Positions 1-11,593 of a stretch of DNA of 35,182 nt are shown piece after piece. The notes under the pieces are model-generated. The model saw only the letters and a list, made by a program, of their open reading frames with translations, was not told the DNA's origin and did not search any database. The DNA is from Pragia fontium DSM 5563 = ATCC 49100 (GTDB lineage Bacteria > Pseudomonadota > Gammaproteobacteria > Enterobacterales > Enterobacteriaceae). The position numbers and the translations under genes were made by a program. The stretch is from the NCBI RefSeq assembly GCF_900112475.1, contig NZ_FOLW01000019.1, positions 1-35,182 of the forward strand, in the 5' to 3' direction. The first letter of the stretch is position 1; every line of letters begins with the position of its first letter.

Positions 1-230
1 ACCTCTGACACTGAGAGCTTTGGTGGGATCTTGACTAATAAATGAACGTGATCTAATTGAACATTTAATTCCACTATTTCTATATGGAGCTGTTCACTCA
101 AAATTCTTATTTGTCTGTACACCTCTTTCCCTACATTATTTTTCAATATTCGGAATCGGCATTTGGGCGTCCAGACTATATGGTATTGACAATGCCATAG
201 CACATGCGATGCTTTTTCGAATCTACTCAT
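1..230 (-). CDS. tnpA: IS200/IS605 family transposase TnpA, N-terminal 76 residues (partial)
   Basis: The reading frame opens with ATG at 230 and runs off the window start without a stop. The translation begins MSRFEKASHVLWHCQYHIVW and contains the HUH metal-binding motif as HVH (H61 and H63) in the context LDHVHLLVK, which is diagnostic of the small Y1 transposases that cut and join single-stranded DNA. The family is usually about 150 residues, with the catalytic tyrosine in the C-terminal half, which is not in view, so I cannot say whether the copy is intact. A 5-bp hairpin (247-260, loop CCCC on the minus strand) lies shortly upstream of the start; IS200 leaders are known to hide the ribosome site in structure, so low expression is likely. 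Confidence 0.9.
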   Translation of the reverse strand, partial: MSRFEKASHVLWHCQYHIVWTPKCRFRILKNNVGKEVYRQIRILSEQLHIEIVELNVQLDHVHLLVKIPPKLSVSE

Positions 231-311
231 GGTTAAATCCTTATCAGTTATGGGGATAACAGATTCGGATTTTCCCATGAGTAGCCTTACTGGCAGAGCC
301 TAAAGTCGATA

Positions 312-332
312 ACCACGTCCATAGGACGTGGT
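312..332. repeat. IS200 left-end subterminal palindrome
   Basis: ACCACGTCC and GGACGTGGT form a perfect 9-bp stem around the 3-base loop ATA. Such imperfect or perfect hairpins near each end are what IS200/IS605 transposases bind on single-stranded DNA. It sits upstream of tnpA, where the left-end hairpin is expected. Confidence 0.75.
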
Positions 333-342
333 ATTCAGTTAG

Positions 343-373
343 AAATAAAAAAACCGCCCTTTCAGGCGGTTTA
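343..373 (-). terminator. Rho-independent terminator of the rplJL-rpoBC operon
   Basis: On the minus strand AAACCGCC and GGCGGTTT pair (8 bp, plus-strand arms 351-358 and 365-372) and are followed directly by a run of T. It begins 19 bases after the rpoC stop codon, so it closes the operon before the IS200 element. Confidence 0.9.
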
Positions 374-391
374 TTAAGTCAGTAGCGTTGA

Positions 392-3300
392 TTACTCGTC
401 ACTGTGACCCAGACCGGCATTCAGCAATTCAGCCAAGTTAGCTGTTGCTTCTTCTGCGCTGACCTGTGGAGCACTAGCACTGGAGATTTCTTCAACGTGG
501 CGACGACGTGCACGAGCCTGGTGATAAGCGTAACCGGTACCCGCCGGAATCAGGCGACCAACGATAACGTTCTCTTTCAGACCACGTAACTCATCACGTT
601 TACCTGCAACGGCAGCTTCAGTTAACACACGAGTTGTTTCCTGGAACGACGCAGCAGAAATGAAGGACTCAGTTGCCAACGATGCTTTCGTAATACCTAA
701 CAGGTCACGAGCAAAGGTTGCGCCCAACTTACCACCTGCTTCAAGCGTGCGGTTAGCAATCTTGATGCGCGCGTACTCAGCCTGCTCACCTTCAAGGAAC
801 TCGGTGTTGCCAGGATGAACAATAGTCCCTTTACGCAGCATCTGACGAACGATAACTTCAATGTGTTTATCGTTAATCTTAACGCCTTGCAGACGGTAAA
901 CTTCCTGAACTTCGTTAACGATGTAACGAGTCACTTCATGCACACCACGCAGACGCAGGATGTCATGTGGAGACTCTGGACCATCGGAAACAACGTCACC
1001 GCGTTCTACCAGTTCGCCTTCAAATACGTTCAGCTGACGCCATTTCGGAATCATCTCTTCGTACGGCTCGCTGCCATCCATCGGAGTGATAACCAGACGA
1101 CGCTTACCTTTGGTCTCTTTACCGAAGGAGATTACGCCGCTGATTTCAGCCAGAATCGCAGGCTCTTTCGGACGACGCGCTTCAAACAGGTCGGCTACGC
1201 GTGGTAGACCACCGGTAATATCGCGAGTACCGCCAGATTCCTGAGGAATACGTGCCAGAGTGTCACCCTGATTGATCTCTACGCCATCTTCTAACTGGAT
1301 AATTGCTTTACCCGGTAAGAAGTATTGAGCAGGCATATCAGTACCTGGGATCAGGACATCATTACCTTTAGCATCAACCAGTTTTAACGCAGGACGCAGG
1401 TCTTTAGTACTACCAGTACGTTCAGCACCTTCCAGCACAACGATTGAAGACAGACCAGTTAATTCGTCAGTTTGACGAGTAATTGTCTGGCCATCAACCA
1501 TATCGGTAAAGCGAATGAAACCGGCAACTTCAGAGATAACTGGCATGGTATGCGGATCCCAGTTAGCGACAGTTTCGCCACCGGTAACGCCAACGCCATC
1601 GCCTTTCGCCATAACCGCACCGTAAGGTACTTTATAGCTCTCTTTAGTACGACCGAACTCATCGATCAGGGTCAGTTCAGTATTACGTGAAGTAATCACC
1701 AGCTTGTTAGCAGGATTGATAACAAACTTAGCGTTCTTCAGCTTCAGGCTACCTGTATTTTTCACCTGAATACTGGACTCAGCTGCCGCACGCGATGCCG
1801 CACCACCAATGTGGAACGTACGCATGGTTAACTGTGTACCCGGCTCACCGATTGACTGAGCTGCGATAACACCGATAGCTTCACCTTTGTTGATGATATG
1901 GCCACGAGCCAGGTCACGACCGTAACAGTTAGCACAAACACCAAAATCGGTATCACAGCTAACAACGGAACGTACCTTGATAATATCAACAGAGTGCTCT
2001 TCTAACAGGTCACACCATTTTTCATTCAGCAGCGTATTACGCGGTACCAGAATGTCAGCCGTACCCGGTTTCAGAACGTCTTCAGCCGTTACACGACCTA
2101 ATACACGCTCACGCAGTGGTTCTTTAACGTCGCCACCTTCGATAACCGGGGTCATAACGATACCGTCATGTGTTCCACAGTCATCTTCGATAACAACCAA
2201 GTCCTGCGCCACGTCAACTAAACGACGGGTCAAATAACCGGAGTTTGCTGTTTTCAGTGCGGTATCCGCCAAACCTTTACGAGCACCGTGAGTCGAGATG
2301 AAGTACTGGAGTACGTTCAGACCTTCACGGAAGTTCGCAGTGATCGGGGTTTCAATGATCGAGCCATCTGGCTTAGCCATCAGACCACGCATACCGGCTA
2401 ACTGACGAATCTGTGCTGCCGAGCCCCGTGCACCGGAGTCAGCCATCATAAAGATGCTGTTGAAGGAAACTTGCTTCTCTTCTTCGCCGTCACGGTTAAT
2501 CACGGTTTCTGAAGACAAGTTTTCCATCATCGCTTTTGCTACGCGTTCGTTAGCAGCAGCCCAGATATCGATAACTTTGTTATAGCGTTCGCCAGCAGTA
2601 ACCAGACCTGACTGGAACTGCTCCTGAATTTCTGCAACTTCAGTTTCGGCTTCCGTGATGATTTCAGCTTTCTTAGCCGGAATCACCATGTCGTCGATAC
2701 CAACAGACGCACCAGAACGTGCCGCATAGGCAAAGCCGGTGTACATGGTCTGGTCAGCAAAAATAACAGTCGGCTTCAGACCCAAGATGCGATAACAGGT
2801 GTTAATCATCTTGGAAATAGCTTTCTTGCCTAACGCTTGGTTAATAATCGAGTAAGGTAGACCTTTAGGTACGATCATCCACAGGATGGCACGACCAACG
2901 GTAGTATCTACCAGACCGGTTTTAGCAACCAATTCACCTTCAGCATTCTTCTCATACTCGGTGATACGAACTTTAACGCGGGCATGTAGTTCAGCGTGGC
3001 CGGCACGGTATACGCGCTCAGCTTCTTTTGGTCCGCCTAAGACCATGCCTTCGCCTTTCGCATTCACTTTGTCGCGGGTCATGTAGTACAGACCCAATAC
3101 CACGTCCTGAGAAGGAACGATGATTGGCTCACCGTTAGCTGGCGACAGAATGTTGTTGGTGGACATCATCAACGCACGTGCTTCCAGCTGAGCTTCCAGC
3201 GTTAGCGGTACGTGAACAGCCATTTGGTCACCATCGAAGTCGGCGTTATAAGCCGCACACACTAATGGGTGCAACTGAATCGCTTTACCTTCGATCAGAA

Positions 3301-4618
3301 CCGGTTCAAACGCCTGAATACCTAAACGGTGCAGGGTTGGTGCACGGTTTAACAGTACCGGGTGTTCGCGGATAACTTCATCCAGGATATCCCATACCAC
3401 GGCTTCTTCACGCTCAACCATTTTCTTAGCGGCTTTGATGGTGGTCGCTAGACCGCGCAGCTCAAGCTTGCCGTAGATGAATGGTTTGAACAGCTCTAAT
3501 GCCATCTTCTTAGGAAGACCGCACTGATGCAGACGCAGGTATGGACCTACGGTAATAACCGAACGACCGGAGTAGTCAACACGCTTACCAAGCAAGTTCT
3601 GACGGAAACGACCCTGTTTACCTTTGATCATATCGGCCAAAGATTTCAGAGGACGCTTGTTAGAACCGGTGATAGCACGACCACGACGACCGTTATCCAA
3701 CAGCGCATCCACGGCTTCCTGCAGCATACGTTTTTCGTTACGTACGATGATATCCGGCGCAGCCAGATCCAGCAGTCGTTTCAGACGGTTGTTACGGTTA
3801 ATTACGCGACGATATAAATCGTTCAGGTCGGAAGTCGCAAAACGACCACCGTCCAGCGGAACCAGCGGACGTAAATCTGGCGGCAGAACCGGCAGAACAG
3901 TCAGAATCATCCACTCAGGCTTGTTGCCAGACTGAATGAAGGCTTCCAACAGCTTAACGCGCTTAGTCAGCTTCTTACGTTTGGTTTCAGAGTTGGTTTC
4001 ATTTAACTCTTCACGCAGTTGTTCACATTCCGCTTCCAGATCCATGCCTTTCAGCAGTGACTGGATAGCTTCTGCACCCATCTTCGCGTCAAATTCATCA
4101 CCGAACTCTTCCAGCGCATCCAGATACTGCTCTTCAGTCAGGATCTGACGACGCTCAAGGTTAGTCATACCGCCTTCAACAACCACATAGGATTCGAAGT
4201 ACAGTACGCGTTCAATATCACGTAAAGGCATGTCTAATAACAGACCGATACGGGACGGCAGTGATTTCAGGAACCAGATATGCGCAGTAGGAGAAGCCAG
4301 TTCAATGTGGCCCATACGCTCACGACGCACTTTAGTCTGAGTCACTTCAACGCCACATTTTTCACAAATGACGCCGCGATGCTTCAGACGCTTGTACTTA
4401 CCGCACAAGCATTCGTAATCTTTTACTGGTCCGAAAATACGGGCACAGAAAAGGCCGTCACGTTCTGGTTTGAACGTACGGTAGTTAATGGTTTCTGGCT
4501 TTTTTACTTCGCCAAAAGACCAAGAACGGATCATGTCTGGCGATGCCAGCGCAATTTTGATTGCATCAAACTCTTCGGTCTTAGTTTGTGCTTTCAGAAA
4601 CTTCAGTAAATCTTTCAC
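392..4618 (-). CDS. rpoC: DNA-directed RNA polymerase subunit beta'
   Basis: The 1408-residue product aligns along its length with E. coli RpoC (1407). It forms the catalytic centre and clamp of RNA polymerase together with beta. Visible landmarks are the N-terminal zinc ribbon (C70, C72, C85, C88), the invariant NADFDGD metal-binding loop that holds the catalytic magnesium, the bridge-helix and trigger-loop regions, and the second zinc site (CxxxxxxCANC pattern near residue 890). I chose the GTG at 4618, not the in-frame ATG 57 bases upstream, because it gives the family start ([11 protein letters not shown]) and has an AGGAG ribosome site 7 bases before it (4626-4630). It follows rpoB after 128 bases and is the last gene of the operon. 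Confidence 0.98.
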   Translation of the reverse strand: MKDLLKFLKAQTKTEEFDAIKIALASPDMIRSWSFGEVKKPETINYRTFKPERDGLFCARIFGPVKDYECLCGKYKRLKHRGVICEKCGVEVTQTKVRRERMGHIELASPTAHIWFLKSLPSRIGLLLDMPLRDIERVLYFESYVVVEGGMTNLERRQILTEEQYLDALEEFGDEFDAKMGAEAIQSLLKGMDLEAECEQLREELNETNSETKRKKLTKRVKLLEAFIQSGNKPEWMILTVLPVLPPDLRPLVPLDGGRFATSDLNDLYRRVINRNNRLKRLLDLAAPDIIVRNEKRMLQEAVDALLDNGRRGRAITGSNKRPLKSLADMIKGKQGRFRQNLLGKRVDYSGRSVITVGPYLRLHQCGLPKKMALELFKPFIYGKLELRGLATTIKAAKKMVEREEAVVWDILDEVIREHPVLLNRAPTLHRLGIQAFEPVLIEGKAIQLHPLVCAAYNADFDGDQMAVHVPLTLEAQLEARALMMSTNNILSPANGEPIIVPSQDVVLGLYYMTRDKVNAKGEGMVLGGPKEAERVYRAGHAELHARVKVRITEYEKNAEGELVAKTGLVDTTVGRAILWMIVPKGLPYSIINQALGKKAISKMINTCYRILGLKPTVIFADQTMYTGFAYAARSGASVGIDDMVIPAKKAEIITEAETEVAEIQEQFQSGLVTAGERYNKVIDIWAAANERVAKAMMENLSSETVINRDGEEEKQVSFNSIFMMADSGARGSAAQIRQLAGMRGLMAKPDGSIIETPITANFREGLNVLQYFISTHGARKGLADTALKTANSGYLTRRLVDVAQDLVVIEDDCGTHDGIVMTPVIEGGDVKEPLRERVLGRVTAEDVLKPGTADILVPRNTLLNEKWCDLLEEHSVDIIKVRSVVSCDTDFGVCANCYGRDLARGHIINKGEAIGVIAAQSIGEPGTQLTMRTFHIGGAASRAAAESSIQVKNTGSLKLKNAKFVINPANKLVITSRNTELTLIDEFGRTKESYKVPYGAVMAKGDGVGVTGGETVANWDPHTMPVISEVAGFIRFTDMVDGQTITRQTDELTGLSSIVVLEGAERTGSTKDLRPALKLVDAKGNDVLIPGTDMPAQYFLPGKAIIQLEDGVEINQGDTLARIPQESGGTRDITGGLPRVADLFEARRPKEPAILAEISGVISFGKETKGKRRLVITPMDGSEPYEEMIPKWRQLNVFEGELVERGDVVSDGPESPHDILRLRGVHEVTRYIVNEVQEVYRLQGVKINDKHIEVIVRQMLRKGTIVHPGNTEFLEGEQAEYARIKIANRTLEAGGKLGATFARDLLGITKASLATESFISAASFQETTRVLTEAAVAGKRDELRGLKENVIVGRLIPAGTGYAYHQARARRRHVEEISSASAPQVSAEEATANLAELLNAGLGHSDE

Positions 4619-4681
4619 GGATCGGCTCCTGTCGGAGTTAAACCTGTTGGGCGCAAAACCTGATCTTAAACGCAATGTTTA

Positions 4682-4729
4682 AGGGGTTAAGCGCCCCTGT
4701 GCCCTGCAACCATCCCCGGCGAACCGGGG
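4682..4729 (-). other. Two hairpins in the rpoB-rpoC spacer
   Basis: Plus-strand arms AGGGG (4682-4686) and CCCCT (4694-4698) form one stem; CCCCGG (4714-4719) and CCGGGG (4724-4729) form a second, which as RNA has a UUCG loop closed by a G-C pair. Both are in the transcript between the two genes. Neither is followed by a strong T run, so they look like processing or stability elements, not terminators. Confidence 0.6.
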
Positions 4730-4746
4730 CTGGAGATTAGAGGAAA

Positions 4747-7700
4747 TTATTCCTCTTCCAACTCGATGTTGATACCCAGCGAGCGGATCTCTTTCAACAA
4801 TACGTTGAAGGATTCCGGCATGCCTGGCTCCATCTGATGGTTGCCATCCACGATGTTTTTGTACATCTTGGTACGGCCGTTTACATCGTCGGACTTGACG
4901 GTCAGCATTTCCTGCAGAGTGTACGCTGCGCCATAAGCTTCCAGCGCCCACACTTCCATCTCACCGAAGCGTTGTCCACCGAACTGAGCCTTACCACCCA
5001 GCGGCTGCTGAGTAACCAGGCTGTAAGAACCGGTAGAACGTGCATGCATCTTGTCATCAACCAAGTGGTTAAGTTTCAGCATGTACATATAGCCAACGGT
5101 AACCGGACGTTCGAACTGTTCACCGGTACGTCCATCAAACAACGTGATCTGGCCAGAAGTCGGTAAACCGCCCAAGGTCAGAAGTTCTTTGATTTCTTTC
5201 TCTTTTGCACCATCAAACACTGGTGTCGCAATCGGCATACCCTTACGCAGGTTCTCTGCCAGAGTCAGCACTTCTGCATCAGTAAACTTAGCTAAGTCTA
5301 CTTTCTGACGCGTATCATCACCCAGATCGTAAGCTTTCTGGATAAATTCACGCAGTTTTGCCGCTTCTTGCTGCTGCTTCAGCATGGTGTTGATCTTGTC
5401 ACCGATACCTTTCGCAGCCAGACCCAAGTGGGTCTCCAGAATCTGACCGATGTTCATACGTGATGGTACACCCAGCGGGTTCAGCACGAGGTCAACAGGC
5501 ACGCCGTTTTCATCGTAAGGCATATCTTCGATCGGGTTGATCTTAGAGATAACACCTTTGTTACCATGGCGACCTGCCATCTTGTCACCAGGCTGGATCT
5601 GACGTTTAACCGCCAGGTAGACTTTGACAATCTTCAGTACGCCAGGAGCTAAATCATCGCCCTGAGTGATCTTGCGACGCTTACCGTCAAGTTTCTTCTC
5701 GAATTCGGATTTCAGTTCGTCGTACTGCTCAGCCAACTGTTCCAGTTGGTTTTGCTTGTCTTCGTCACTTAATCCAATTTCCAGCCACTTGTCGTGAGTC
5801 AGCTTGCTTAGTTTGTCTTCTTCGATGCCGCCGGCAACCAGCACATCGTGAATACGCGCAAACAGACCTGCTTCGAAAATCTTCAGTTCTTCAGTCAGGT
5901 CTTTCTTAACCTGCTTAAGCTGCATATCTTCGATTTCAAGCGCACGCTTGTCTTTCTCTACGCCATCACGGGTAAAGACTTGAACGTCGATAATGGTACC
6001 TGAAACGCCGTTTGGCACGCGCAGTGAGGAGTCTTTAACATCAGACGCTTTCTCACCAAAAATCGCGCGCAGCAGTTTCTCTTCTGGCGTCAGCTGGGTT
6101 TCACCTTTAGGCGTTACCTTACCAACCAGAATGTCGCCGCCGGTCACTTCAGCACCGATATAAACGATACCTGACTCATCCAGTTTAGACAGTGCCGCTT
6201 CACCCACGTTAGGGATGTCAGCAGTGATCTCTTCCGGCCCTAACTTGGTATCACGAGATACGCAAGACAGTTCCTGAATATGGATAGTCGTAAAACGGTC
6301 TTCCTGTACAACACGCTCAGAAACCAAGATGGAGTCTTCGAAGTTATAACCGTTCCAAGGCATGAACGCGACGCGCATGTTCTGGCCTAGTGCCAATTCG
6401 CCCAAGTCAGTCGATGGGCCGTCAGCTAACACGTCACCGCGTTCAACTGGCTCATTTAAAGAGACGCATGGCATTTGACTGATACAGGTGTTCTGGTTAG
6501 AACGGGTGTATTTCGTCAGGTTATAAATATCGATACCTGCTTCACCCGGCATCATCTCGTCTTCGTTAACTTTAATCACGATACGCGATGCGTCGACGTA
6601 CTGAACAATACCGCCGCGTGTGGCAACGGCGGTTACGCCGGAGTCAACCGCTACAGCACGTTCCATACCGGTACCAACCAGCGGCTTATCAGCACGCAGA
6701 GTAGGAACCGCCTGACGTTGCATGTTTGCACCCATCAATGCACGGTTGGCGTCATCATGCTCCAGGAACGGAATCAAAGAAGCACCTACGGACACAACCT
6801 GTTGGGTTGAAACGTCCATATAGTCAACTTGTTCGCGGCTGAATAAGCTTGATTCGCCTTTGTTACGACAGGTCACCAGGTCTTCCATGAAGTGGCCTTC
6901 GTCATCCAGGTTTGAGTTAGCCTGAGCGATAACGAAGTTGCCTTCTTCAATGGCAGATAAGTAATGAATCTCATCGGTTACCATACCGTCACGTACGCGA
7001 CGATAAGGGGTTTCCAGGAAACCATACTCGTTAGTCTGTGCATACACAGATAATGAGTTAATCAAACCGATGTTTGGACCTTCCGGGGTTTCGATTGGAC
7101 ATACGCGACCATAGTGAGTCGGGTGTACGTCACGTACTTCAAAGCCGGCACGCTCACGCGTTAAACCGCCCGGGCCCAGTGCAGAGATACGACGCTTGTG
7201 CGTAATCTCAGACAACGGGTTGTTTTGGTCCATAAATTGAGATAATTGGCTGGAACCAAAGAACTCTTTCACCGCCGCCGAAATCGGCTTAGCGTTGATC
7301 ATGTCCTGAGGCATCAGGGTGTCGAGATCGCCTAATGACAGACGCTCTTTAACCGCACGCTCAACGCGCACTAAGCCGACACGGAACTGGTTTTCAGCCA
7401 TTTCACCAACGGAACGAATACGACGGTTACCCAAGTGGTCGATATCATCCACTTCACCAACACCATTACGGATGCCGATAAGTTTCTTCATCACTTCGAT
7501 GATATCTTCTTTGCTCAGGATCCCGGAGCCTTCAATTTCTTCACGACTTAAAGAACGGTTGAACTTCATGCGGCCTACCGCAGAAAGATCGTAACGGTCT
7601 TCAGAGAAGAACAGGTTCTCAAACAGATTTTCTGCTGCTTCGCGCGTTGGTGGTTCACCAGGACGCATCATGCGATAGATTTCAACCAATGCACTTAAGC

Positions 7701-8775
7701 GATCAGAGGTTGGGTCTACGCGCACGGTCTCAGACATATAAGCGCCGTGGTCCAGATCGTTGGTGAACAGCGTTTCGATACGCTTATGGCCTGCCATGCT
7801 TAATTTAGCCAGCAGATCCAACGTCAATTCCATATTCGCAGGGCAAATAATTTCCCCGGTACTCTCGTCGATATAATCTTTAGAAACGACTTTTCCAATA
7901 ATGTATTCAGTCGGCACTTCGATTTTATTGACGCCGTCTTTTTCAAGCTGGCGAATATGGCGAGCAGTAATACGACGACCTTTCTCTACGAAAACTTTAC
8001 CGTCAGCTTCGATATCGAAAGAAGCGGTTTCACCGCGCAAGCGCTCAGGAACGAGTTCCATTTGCAGCTTATTATCGCGGATTTCGAAGACAATCTTGTC
8101 AAAGAACAGGTCTAAAATTTGTTCGGTGGTGTAATCCAGCGCACGTAAAATGATAGTCGCAGGTAATTTACGACGACGGTCAATACGAACGAACAAGTTA
8201 TCTTTCGGGTCAAACTCGAAATCTAACCAGGAACCACGGTAAGGAATAATACGTGCGTTATACAGCACTTTACCCGATGAATGGGTTTTACCCTTATCAC
8301 TATCAAAGAACACACCCGGACTACGGTGTAACTGGGACACGATAACACGCTCTGTACCATTGATGACAAAGGTACCGTTATCGGTCATGAGCGGAATCTC
8401 GCCCATATAAACTTCTTGTTCTTTGATGTCTTTAACCGTGCCCGCCGGAGCGTCACGATCATAAATCACCAGGCGCAGTTTAACGCGCAGCGGTGCAGAA
8501 TACGTCACACCACGGATTTGACACTCTTTGACATCGAATACAGGTTCACCAAGACGATAGCTCACATACTGCAACTCAGAGTTGCCGCTGTAGCTCTGGA
8601 TAGGGAACACAGAACGGAATGCAGCTTCCAGTCCATGTTGGCCTTCCATATCTTGCTCGATGAACTTCTGGAACGAGTCAAGCTGGATAGAAAGAAGGTA
8701 AGGAATGTCCAGTACTTGTGGACGTTTACCAAAATCCTTACGAATGCGTTTTTTCTCGGTATAGGAGTAAACCAT
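4747..8775 (-). CDS. rpoB: DNA-directed RNA polymerase subunit beta
   Basis: At 1342 residues the product is exactly the length of E. coli RpoB and is collinear with it from [16 protein letters not shown] to the C-terminal NIELEEE. It makes half of the active-site cleft and binds DNA, nascent RNA and rifampicin. The rifampicin-resistance cluster (around residues 507-533, [14 protein letters not shown] then [13 protein letters not shown]) carries the sensitive-type residues at Q513, D516, H526, R529 and S531. Conserved C-terminal blocks ([12 protein letters not shown] and the [19 protein letters not shown] region) are complete. It sits after the attenuator spacer downstream of rplL and before rpoC, the standard arrangement in gammaproteobacteria. 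Confidence 0.98.
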   Translation of the reverse strand: MVYSYTEKKRIRKDFGKRPQVLDIPYLLSIQLDSFQKFIEQDMEGQHGLEAAFRSVFPIQSYSGNSELQYVSYRLGEPVFDVKECQIRGVTYSAPLRVKLRLVIYDRDAPAGTVKDIKEQEVYMGEIPLMTDNGTFVINGTERVIVSQLHRSPGVFFDSDKGKTHSSGKVLYNARIIPYRGSWLDFEFDPKDNLFVRIDRRRKLPATIILRALDYTTEQILDLFFDKIVFEIRDNKLQMELVPERLRGETASFDIEADGKVFVEKGRRITARHIRQLEKDGVNKIEVPTEYIIGKVVSKDYIDESTGEIICPANMELTLDLLAKLSMAGHKRIETLFTNDLDHGAYMSETVRVDPTSDRLSALVEIYRMMRPGEPPTREAAENLFENLFFSEDRYDLSAVGRMKFNRSLSREEIEGSGILSKEDIIEVMKKLIGIRNGVGEVDDIDHLGNRRIRSVGEMAENQFRVGLVRVERAVKERLSLGDLDTLMPQDMINAKPISAAVKEFFGSSQLSQFMDQNNPLSEITHKRRISALGPGGLTRERAGFEVRDVHPTHYGRVCPIETPEGPNIGLINSLSVYAQTNEYGFLETPYRRVRDGMVTDEIHYLSAIEEGNFVIAQANSNLDDEGHFMEDLVTCRNKGESSLFSREQVDYMDVSTQQVVSVGASLIPFLEHDDANRALMGANMQRQAVPTLRADKPLVGTGMERAVAVDSGVTAVATRGGIVQYVDASRIVIKVNEDEMMPGEAGIDIYNLTKYTRSNQNTCISQMPCVSLNEPVERGDVLADGPSTDLGELALGQNMRVAFMPWNGYNFEDSILVSERVVQEDRFTTIHIQELSCVSRDTKLGPEEITADIPNVGEAALSKLDESGIVYIGAEVTGGDILVGKVTPKGETQLTPEEKLLRAIFGEKASDVKDSSLRVPNGVSGTIIDVQVFTRDGVEKDKRALEIEDMQLKQVKKDLTEELKIFEAGLFARIHDVLVAGGIEEDKLSKLTHDKWLEIGLSDEDKQNQLEQLAEQYDELKSEFEKKLDGKRRKITQGDDLAPGVLKIVKVYLAVKRQIQPGDKMAGRHGNKGVISKINPIEDMPYDENGVPVDLVLNPLGVPSRMNIGQILETHLGLAAKGIGDKINTMLKQQQEAAKLREFIQKAYDLGDDTRQKVDLAKFTDAEVLTLAENLRKGMPIATPVFDGAKEKEIKELLTLGGLPTSGQITLFDGRTGEQFERPVTVGYMYMLKLNHLVDDKMHARSTGSYSLVTQQPLGGKAQFGGQRFGEMEVWALEAYGAAYTLQEMLTVKSDDVNGRTKMYKNIVDGNHQMEPGMPESFNVLLKEIRSLGINIELEEE

Positions 8776-8987
8776 AGGGTTCCTCAGCTCGCTGATCAGT
8801 GACCCACTCTGTCCGTCCGAATAGGGACAGTCGTTACAACACTATTTATTTCGATCGGAAGTATGAAAATCTTCCGCAATACTCATTTCTATCACTCTTA
8901 AATCATTTCATTACGCAGACCCAAAGCCTTCGGCAGTGGCAGTAAACGCAGTATATTAAGTCGTCTATAGAAAGAAATATTGGGGTT

Positions 8988-9022
8988 TTTCAGTAGGCAA
9001 ACAGTGTGAAACCCTACTGAAA
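8988..9022 (-). other. Long hairpin in the rplL-rpoB spacer, probable RNase III processing site
   Basis: Arms TTTCAGTAGG (8988-8997) and CCTACTGAAA (9013-9022) pair perfectly over 10 bp around a 15-base loop. It follows the attenuator in the transcript. The E. coli operon has an RNase III cleavage site at the same place, so I infer the same role. A weaker stem (CGGAAG 8856-8861 with CTTCCG 8871-8876) lies closer to rpoB. Confidence 0.6.
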
Positions 9023-9032
9023 CCCTATAGCG

Positions 9033-9064
9033 CAAAAAGGCTGGTGACTAAAAAGTCACCAGCC
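9033..9064 (-). terminator. rplL-rpoB transcription attenuator
   Basis: An 11-bp perfect stem (plus-strand arms 9039-9049 GGCTGGTGACT and 9054-9064) with a 4-base loop is followed on the minus strand by five T. This is the partial terminator known in this operon, which sets the lower output of rpoBC relative to the ribosomal protein genes. A further stem (AGCCTG 9068-9073 with CAGGCT 9079-9084) abuts it on the rplL side. Confidence 0.85.
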
Positions 9065-9102
9065 ATCAGCCTGTAAGTCAGGCTGCAAACTGGAAAGAGG
9101 TC

Positions 9103-9507
<405 letters not shown>

Positions 9508-9534
9508 TTAAAAAGCAACGATACAAAAGAGCAA

Positions 9535-10032
9535 TTAAGCTGCTTCTTTCTGATCGCGCAACGCAGCCAAGGTACGAACCAGTTTGCCGGCAGCGGCTTC
9601 TTTCATGGTTCCCATCAGGCGTGCGATTGCTTCATCGTAGGTTGGTAAGGTTGCTAAGCGGTCAATATTTGCCGCAGAGATTAACTCACCTTCAAAGGCT
9701 GCTGCTTTAACCTCAAATTTTGCATTATCTTTAGCAAAAGCTTTGAATAAACGAGCGGCTGCGCCCGGATGTTCGTTAGAAAATGCAACTAAGGTTGGAC
9801 CAACAAACGTGTCTTTCAGGCACTCGAATGGAGTCCCTTCAACGACGCGACGCATTAAGGTGTTACGAACAACACGCATATAAACGCCAGCTTCACGACC
9901 TGCTTTACGCAGTTCAGTCATTTTATCTACAGTTACGCCGCGGGAATCCGCAACCACTACAGACAGCGCGCCCTTGGCTACTTCGCTAACTTCAGCAACA
10001 ATCGCTTGTTTGTCTTGAAGATTTAATGCCAT
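9535..10032 (-). CDS. rplJ: 50S ribosomal protein uL10
   Basis: The product has 165 residues, matching E. coli L10. It anchors the L7/L12 stalk to 23S rRNA through its N-terminal domain ([15 protein letters not shown], then [17 protein letters not shown]) and binds L12 dimers through its C-terminal helix. With L12 it represses its own translation by binding the long leader just upstream (10033-10356). The start ATG at 10032 has the ribosome site AGGAG nearby in the leader (about 10050-10054). It is the first gene of the rplJL-rpoBC unit. Confidence 0.98.
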   Translation of the reverse strand: MALNLQDKQAIVAEVSEVAKGALSVVVADSRGVTVDKMTELRKAGREAGVYMRVVRNTLMRRVVEGTPFECLKDTFVGPTLVAFSNEHPGAAARLFKAFAKDNAKFEVKAAAFEGELISAANIDRLATLPTYDEAIARLMGTMKEAAAGKLVRTLAALRDQKEAA

Positions 10033-10356
10033 TGGCTTTTTGCTCCTGGATTAGACCGGGAAAATCCCCGGAACTCACATCACCTGAATCAATCGTTTCC
10101 GAAGAAACGATGAGCAGGCGTTAAAACACGGTGAGTAGAATCCAGCAAAGAGCATTTTCTTGTAACAAGAAAAAACATTCTTTAGGCTCTCTCACCGTCT
10201 ACGCAGGCCGTTATACCTTTAATAAGGAAACAGCAATTAAGTATGTTGCCATACGCCTGCGGTCTTGGACGGAGGCCTGGATATGGCCAGGCTCCAACCG
10301 AAAAAATCTAAGGGGACAAATTCTAGACGAATCTGCCCCCATAGTAAAGCAACGAA
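10033..10356 (-). promoter_or_regulatory. rplJ leader and promoter region (L10/L12 autoregulation)
   Basis: This 324-base spacer between rplA and rplJ has no gene. As RNA it contains an 8-bp hairpin with a C(UUCG)G tetraloop (plus-strand 10092-10111, arms ATCGTTTC and GAAACGAT) about 60 bases before rplJ, and a stem GCCTGG/CCAGGC (10275-10280 with 10287-10292) near its upstream end. A TATAAC hexamer (10210-10215) with TTGCTG (10231-10236) at 15 bases spacing is a possible promoter, but the spacing is short. In E. coli the L10-(L12)4 complex binds this leader to repress translation; I infer the same here from position and length. Confidence 0.6.
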
Positions 10357-11061
10357 TTAACTCGCTGCTGCGCTCAGGCTGCTTTGATCGATAGCTACGC
10401 CAGCACCCATAGTGGTGGACAGGCTAACTTTCTTAACAAAAACACCTTTAGCGGTAGATGGTTTAGCTTTCTTCAGAGCAGACAGCAGAGATTCTAAGTT
10501 CTCTTGCAGTTGAGCTGTATCGAAGTCAACTTTACCGATAGTGGTATGGATAATACCGTTTTTATCATTACGATAACGAACCTGACCCGCTTTAGCATTT
10601 CTAACTGCTTCAGCAACGTTAGGTGTAACAGTACCCACTTTCGGGTTTGGCATCAGACCACGTGGGCCTAAAACCTGGCCTAATTGACCAACAACGCGCA
10701 TTGCATCAGGAGAAGCAATAACAACGTCGAAGTTCATTTCGCCTTTTTTGATTTGGTCTGCTAAATCTTCCATACCGATCAGATCGGCACCGGCTTCTTT
10801 TGCAGCTTCAACGTTTGCGCCCTGAGTAAACACAGCAACGCGAACGGTACGACCAGTACCGTGTGGCAGTACAGTTGCACCGCGAACGTTTTGGTCAGAT
10901 TTACGAGCGTCGATACCGAGGTTTACGGCAACGTCTACACTTTCAACGAATTTAGCAGTTGCTAATTCTTTCAGCAGAGCAACAGCTTCAGCAATTTCAT
11001 ACTGTTTAGTTGCATCAACTTTGTCACGGATTACGCGCATGCGCTTGGTTAGCTTAGCCAT
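10357..11061 (-). CDS. rplA: 50S ribosomal protein uL1
   Basis: The 234-residue product matches E. coli L1 in length and throughout its sequence ([16 protein letters not shown] at the start; [14 protein letters not shown] in the middle). It binds helices of 23S rRNA that form the mobile L1 stalk guiding deacylated tRNA from the E site. It also acts as the translational repressor of its own operon by binding the rplK leader. It starts 3 bases after the rplK stop, so the two genes are translationally coupled. Confidence 0.98.
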   Translation of the reverse strand: MAKLTKRMRVIRDKVDATKQYEIAEAVALLKELATAKFVESVDVAVNLGIDARKSDQNVRGATVLPHGTGRTVRVAVFTQGANVEAAKEAGADLIGMEDLADQIKKGEMNFDVVIASPDAMRVVGQLGQVLGPRGLMPNPKVGTVTPNVAEAVRNAKAGQVRYRNDKNGIIHTTIGKVDFDTAQLQENLESLLSALKKAKPSTAKGVFVKKVSLSTTMGAGVAIDQSSLSAAAS

Positions 11062-11064
11062 TGA

Positions 11065-11493
11065 TTAACCCTCCACTACCAGGCCCATGGAACGAGCAGT
11101 ACCTTCAATAGAACGCACCATCGCGTCTAAATCAGAACCAGTCATATCCGTAGCTTTAGTTTGTGCAATTTCACGAACTTGCGCGTTTGTTACTGTTCCA
11201 ACTTTAGTTTTGTTTGGAACACCAGAACCAGACTTAACGCCTGCAGCTTTTTTCAGCAGCACAGCAGCCGGTGGGGTTTTGGTAACAAAAGTGAAAGAAC
11301 GGTCTGCATACACAGTGATAACAACAGGAATTGGTAAGCCTTTTTCAATGCTTTCAGTTTTAGCATTGAACGCCTTACAGAATTCCATGATGTTTACACC
11401 TTGCTGACCCAGAGCTGGACCAACTGGTGGACTTGGGTTAGCCATACCAGCTGCAACTTGCAGCTTAACGTAGGCTTGGACTTTTTTAGCCAT
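11065..11493 (-). CDS. rplK: 50S ribosomal protein uL11
   Basis: The product has 142 residues, as in E. coli. L11 binds the GTPase-associated centre of 23S rRNA, is needed for RelA activation and forms the thiostrepton site. The N-terminal signature with the proline-rich run ([16 protein letters not shown]) and the C-terminal RNA-binding domain ([30 protein letters not shown]) are complete. The start ATG at 11493 has a GAGGAAAT ribosome site just upstream. It opens the L11 operon, with rplA coupled behind it. Confidence 0.98.
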   Translation of the reverse strand: MAKKVQAYVKLQVAAGMANPSPPVGPALGQQGVNIMEFCKAFNAKTESIEKGLPIPVVITVYADRSFTFVTKTPPAAVLLKKAAGVKSGSGVPNKTKVGTVTNAQVREIAQTKATDMTGSDLDAMVRSIEGTARSMGLVVEG

Positions 11494-11510
11494 GAGTTAT
11501 TTCCTCGGTT

Positions 11511-11540
11511 TGGGTAATAGCGCCTCGAAAGGCTCCCCTA
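11511..11540 (-). promoter_or_regulatory. Probable L1-binding hairpin in the rplK leader
   Basis: As RNA, a GCCU-UUCG-AGGC stem loop (plus-strand 11522-11533) is flanked by GGGGA on one side and a CCC on the other, giving a stem with an internal loop just upstream of the rplK ribosome site. This matches the kind of site that L1 recognises in the E. coli L11 leader and in 23S rRNA. The assignment rests on position and shape. Confidence 0.55.
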
Positions 11541-11593
11541 TCTTTAATAAAATGTGTTTTATCTTTATACGTAATAAAAATAAAAGGCGCGGA

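Larger units (their letters stand above)
1..345 (-). mobile_element. IS200-type insertion sequence, left-end part (cut by window edge)
   Basis: The stretch holds the 5' three-quarters or less of an IS200-like transposase gene on the minus strand, preceded by a non-coding leader of about 110 bases with a perfect subterminal palindrome (312-332), as IS200/IS605 left ends have. The exact outer boundary cannot be fixed because these elements make no target duplication or terminal inverted repeats; I place it near 333-345, against the rpoC terminator. The right end lies outside the window. Confidence 0.85.

Noticed and set aside
4679..4951. A 90-residue minus-strand frame overlapping the end of rpoB
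   Set aside because: It overlaps the conserved C-terminus of RpoB in another frame, with no ribosome site or family likeness.
404..8802. Many plus-strand reading frames of 60-130 residues across rpoC and rpoB
   Set aside because: They are antisense shadows of the two large conserved genes and show no protein-family features.
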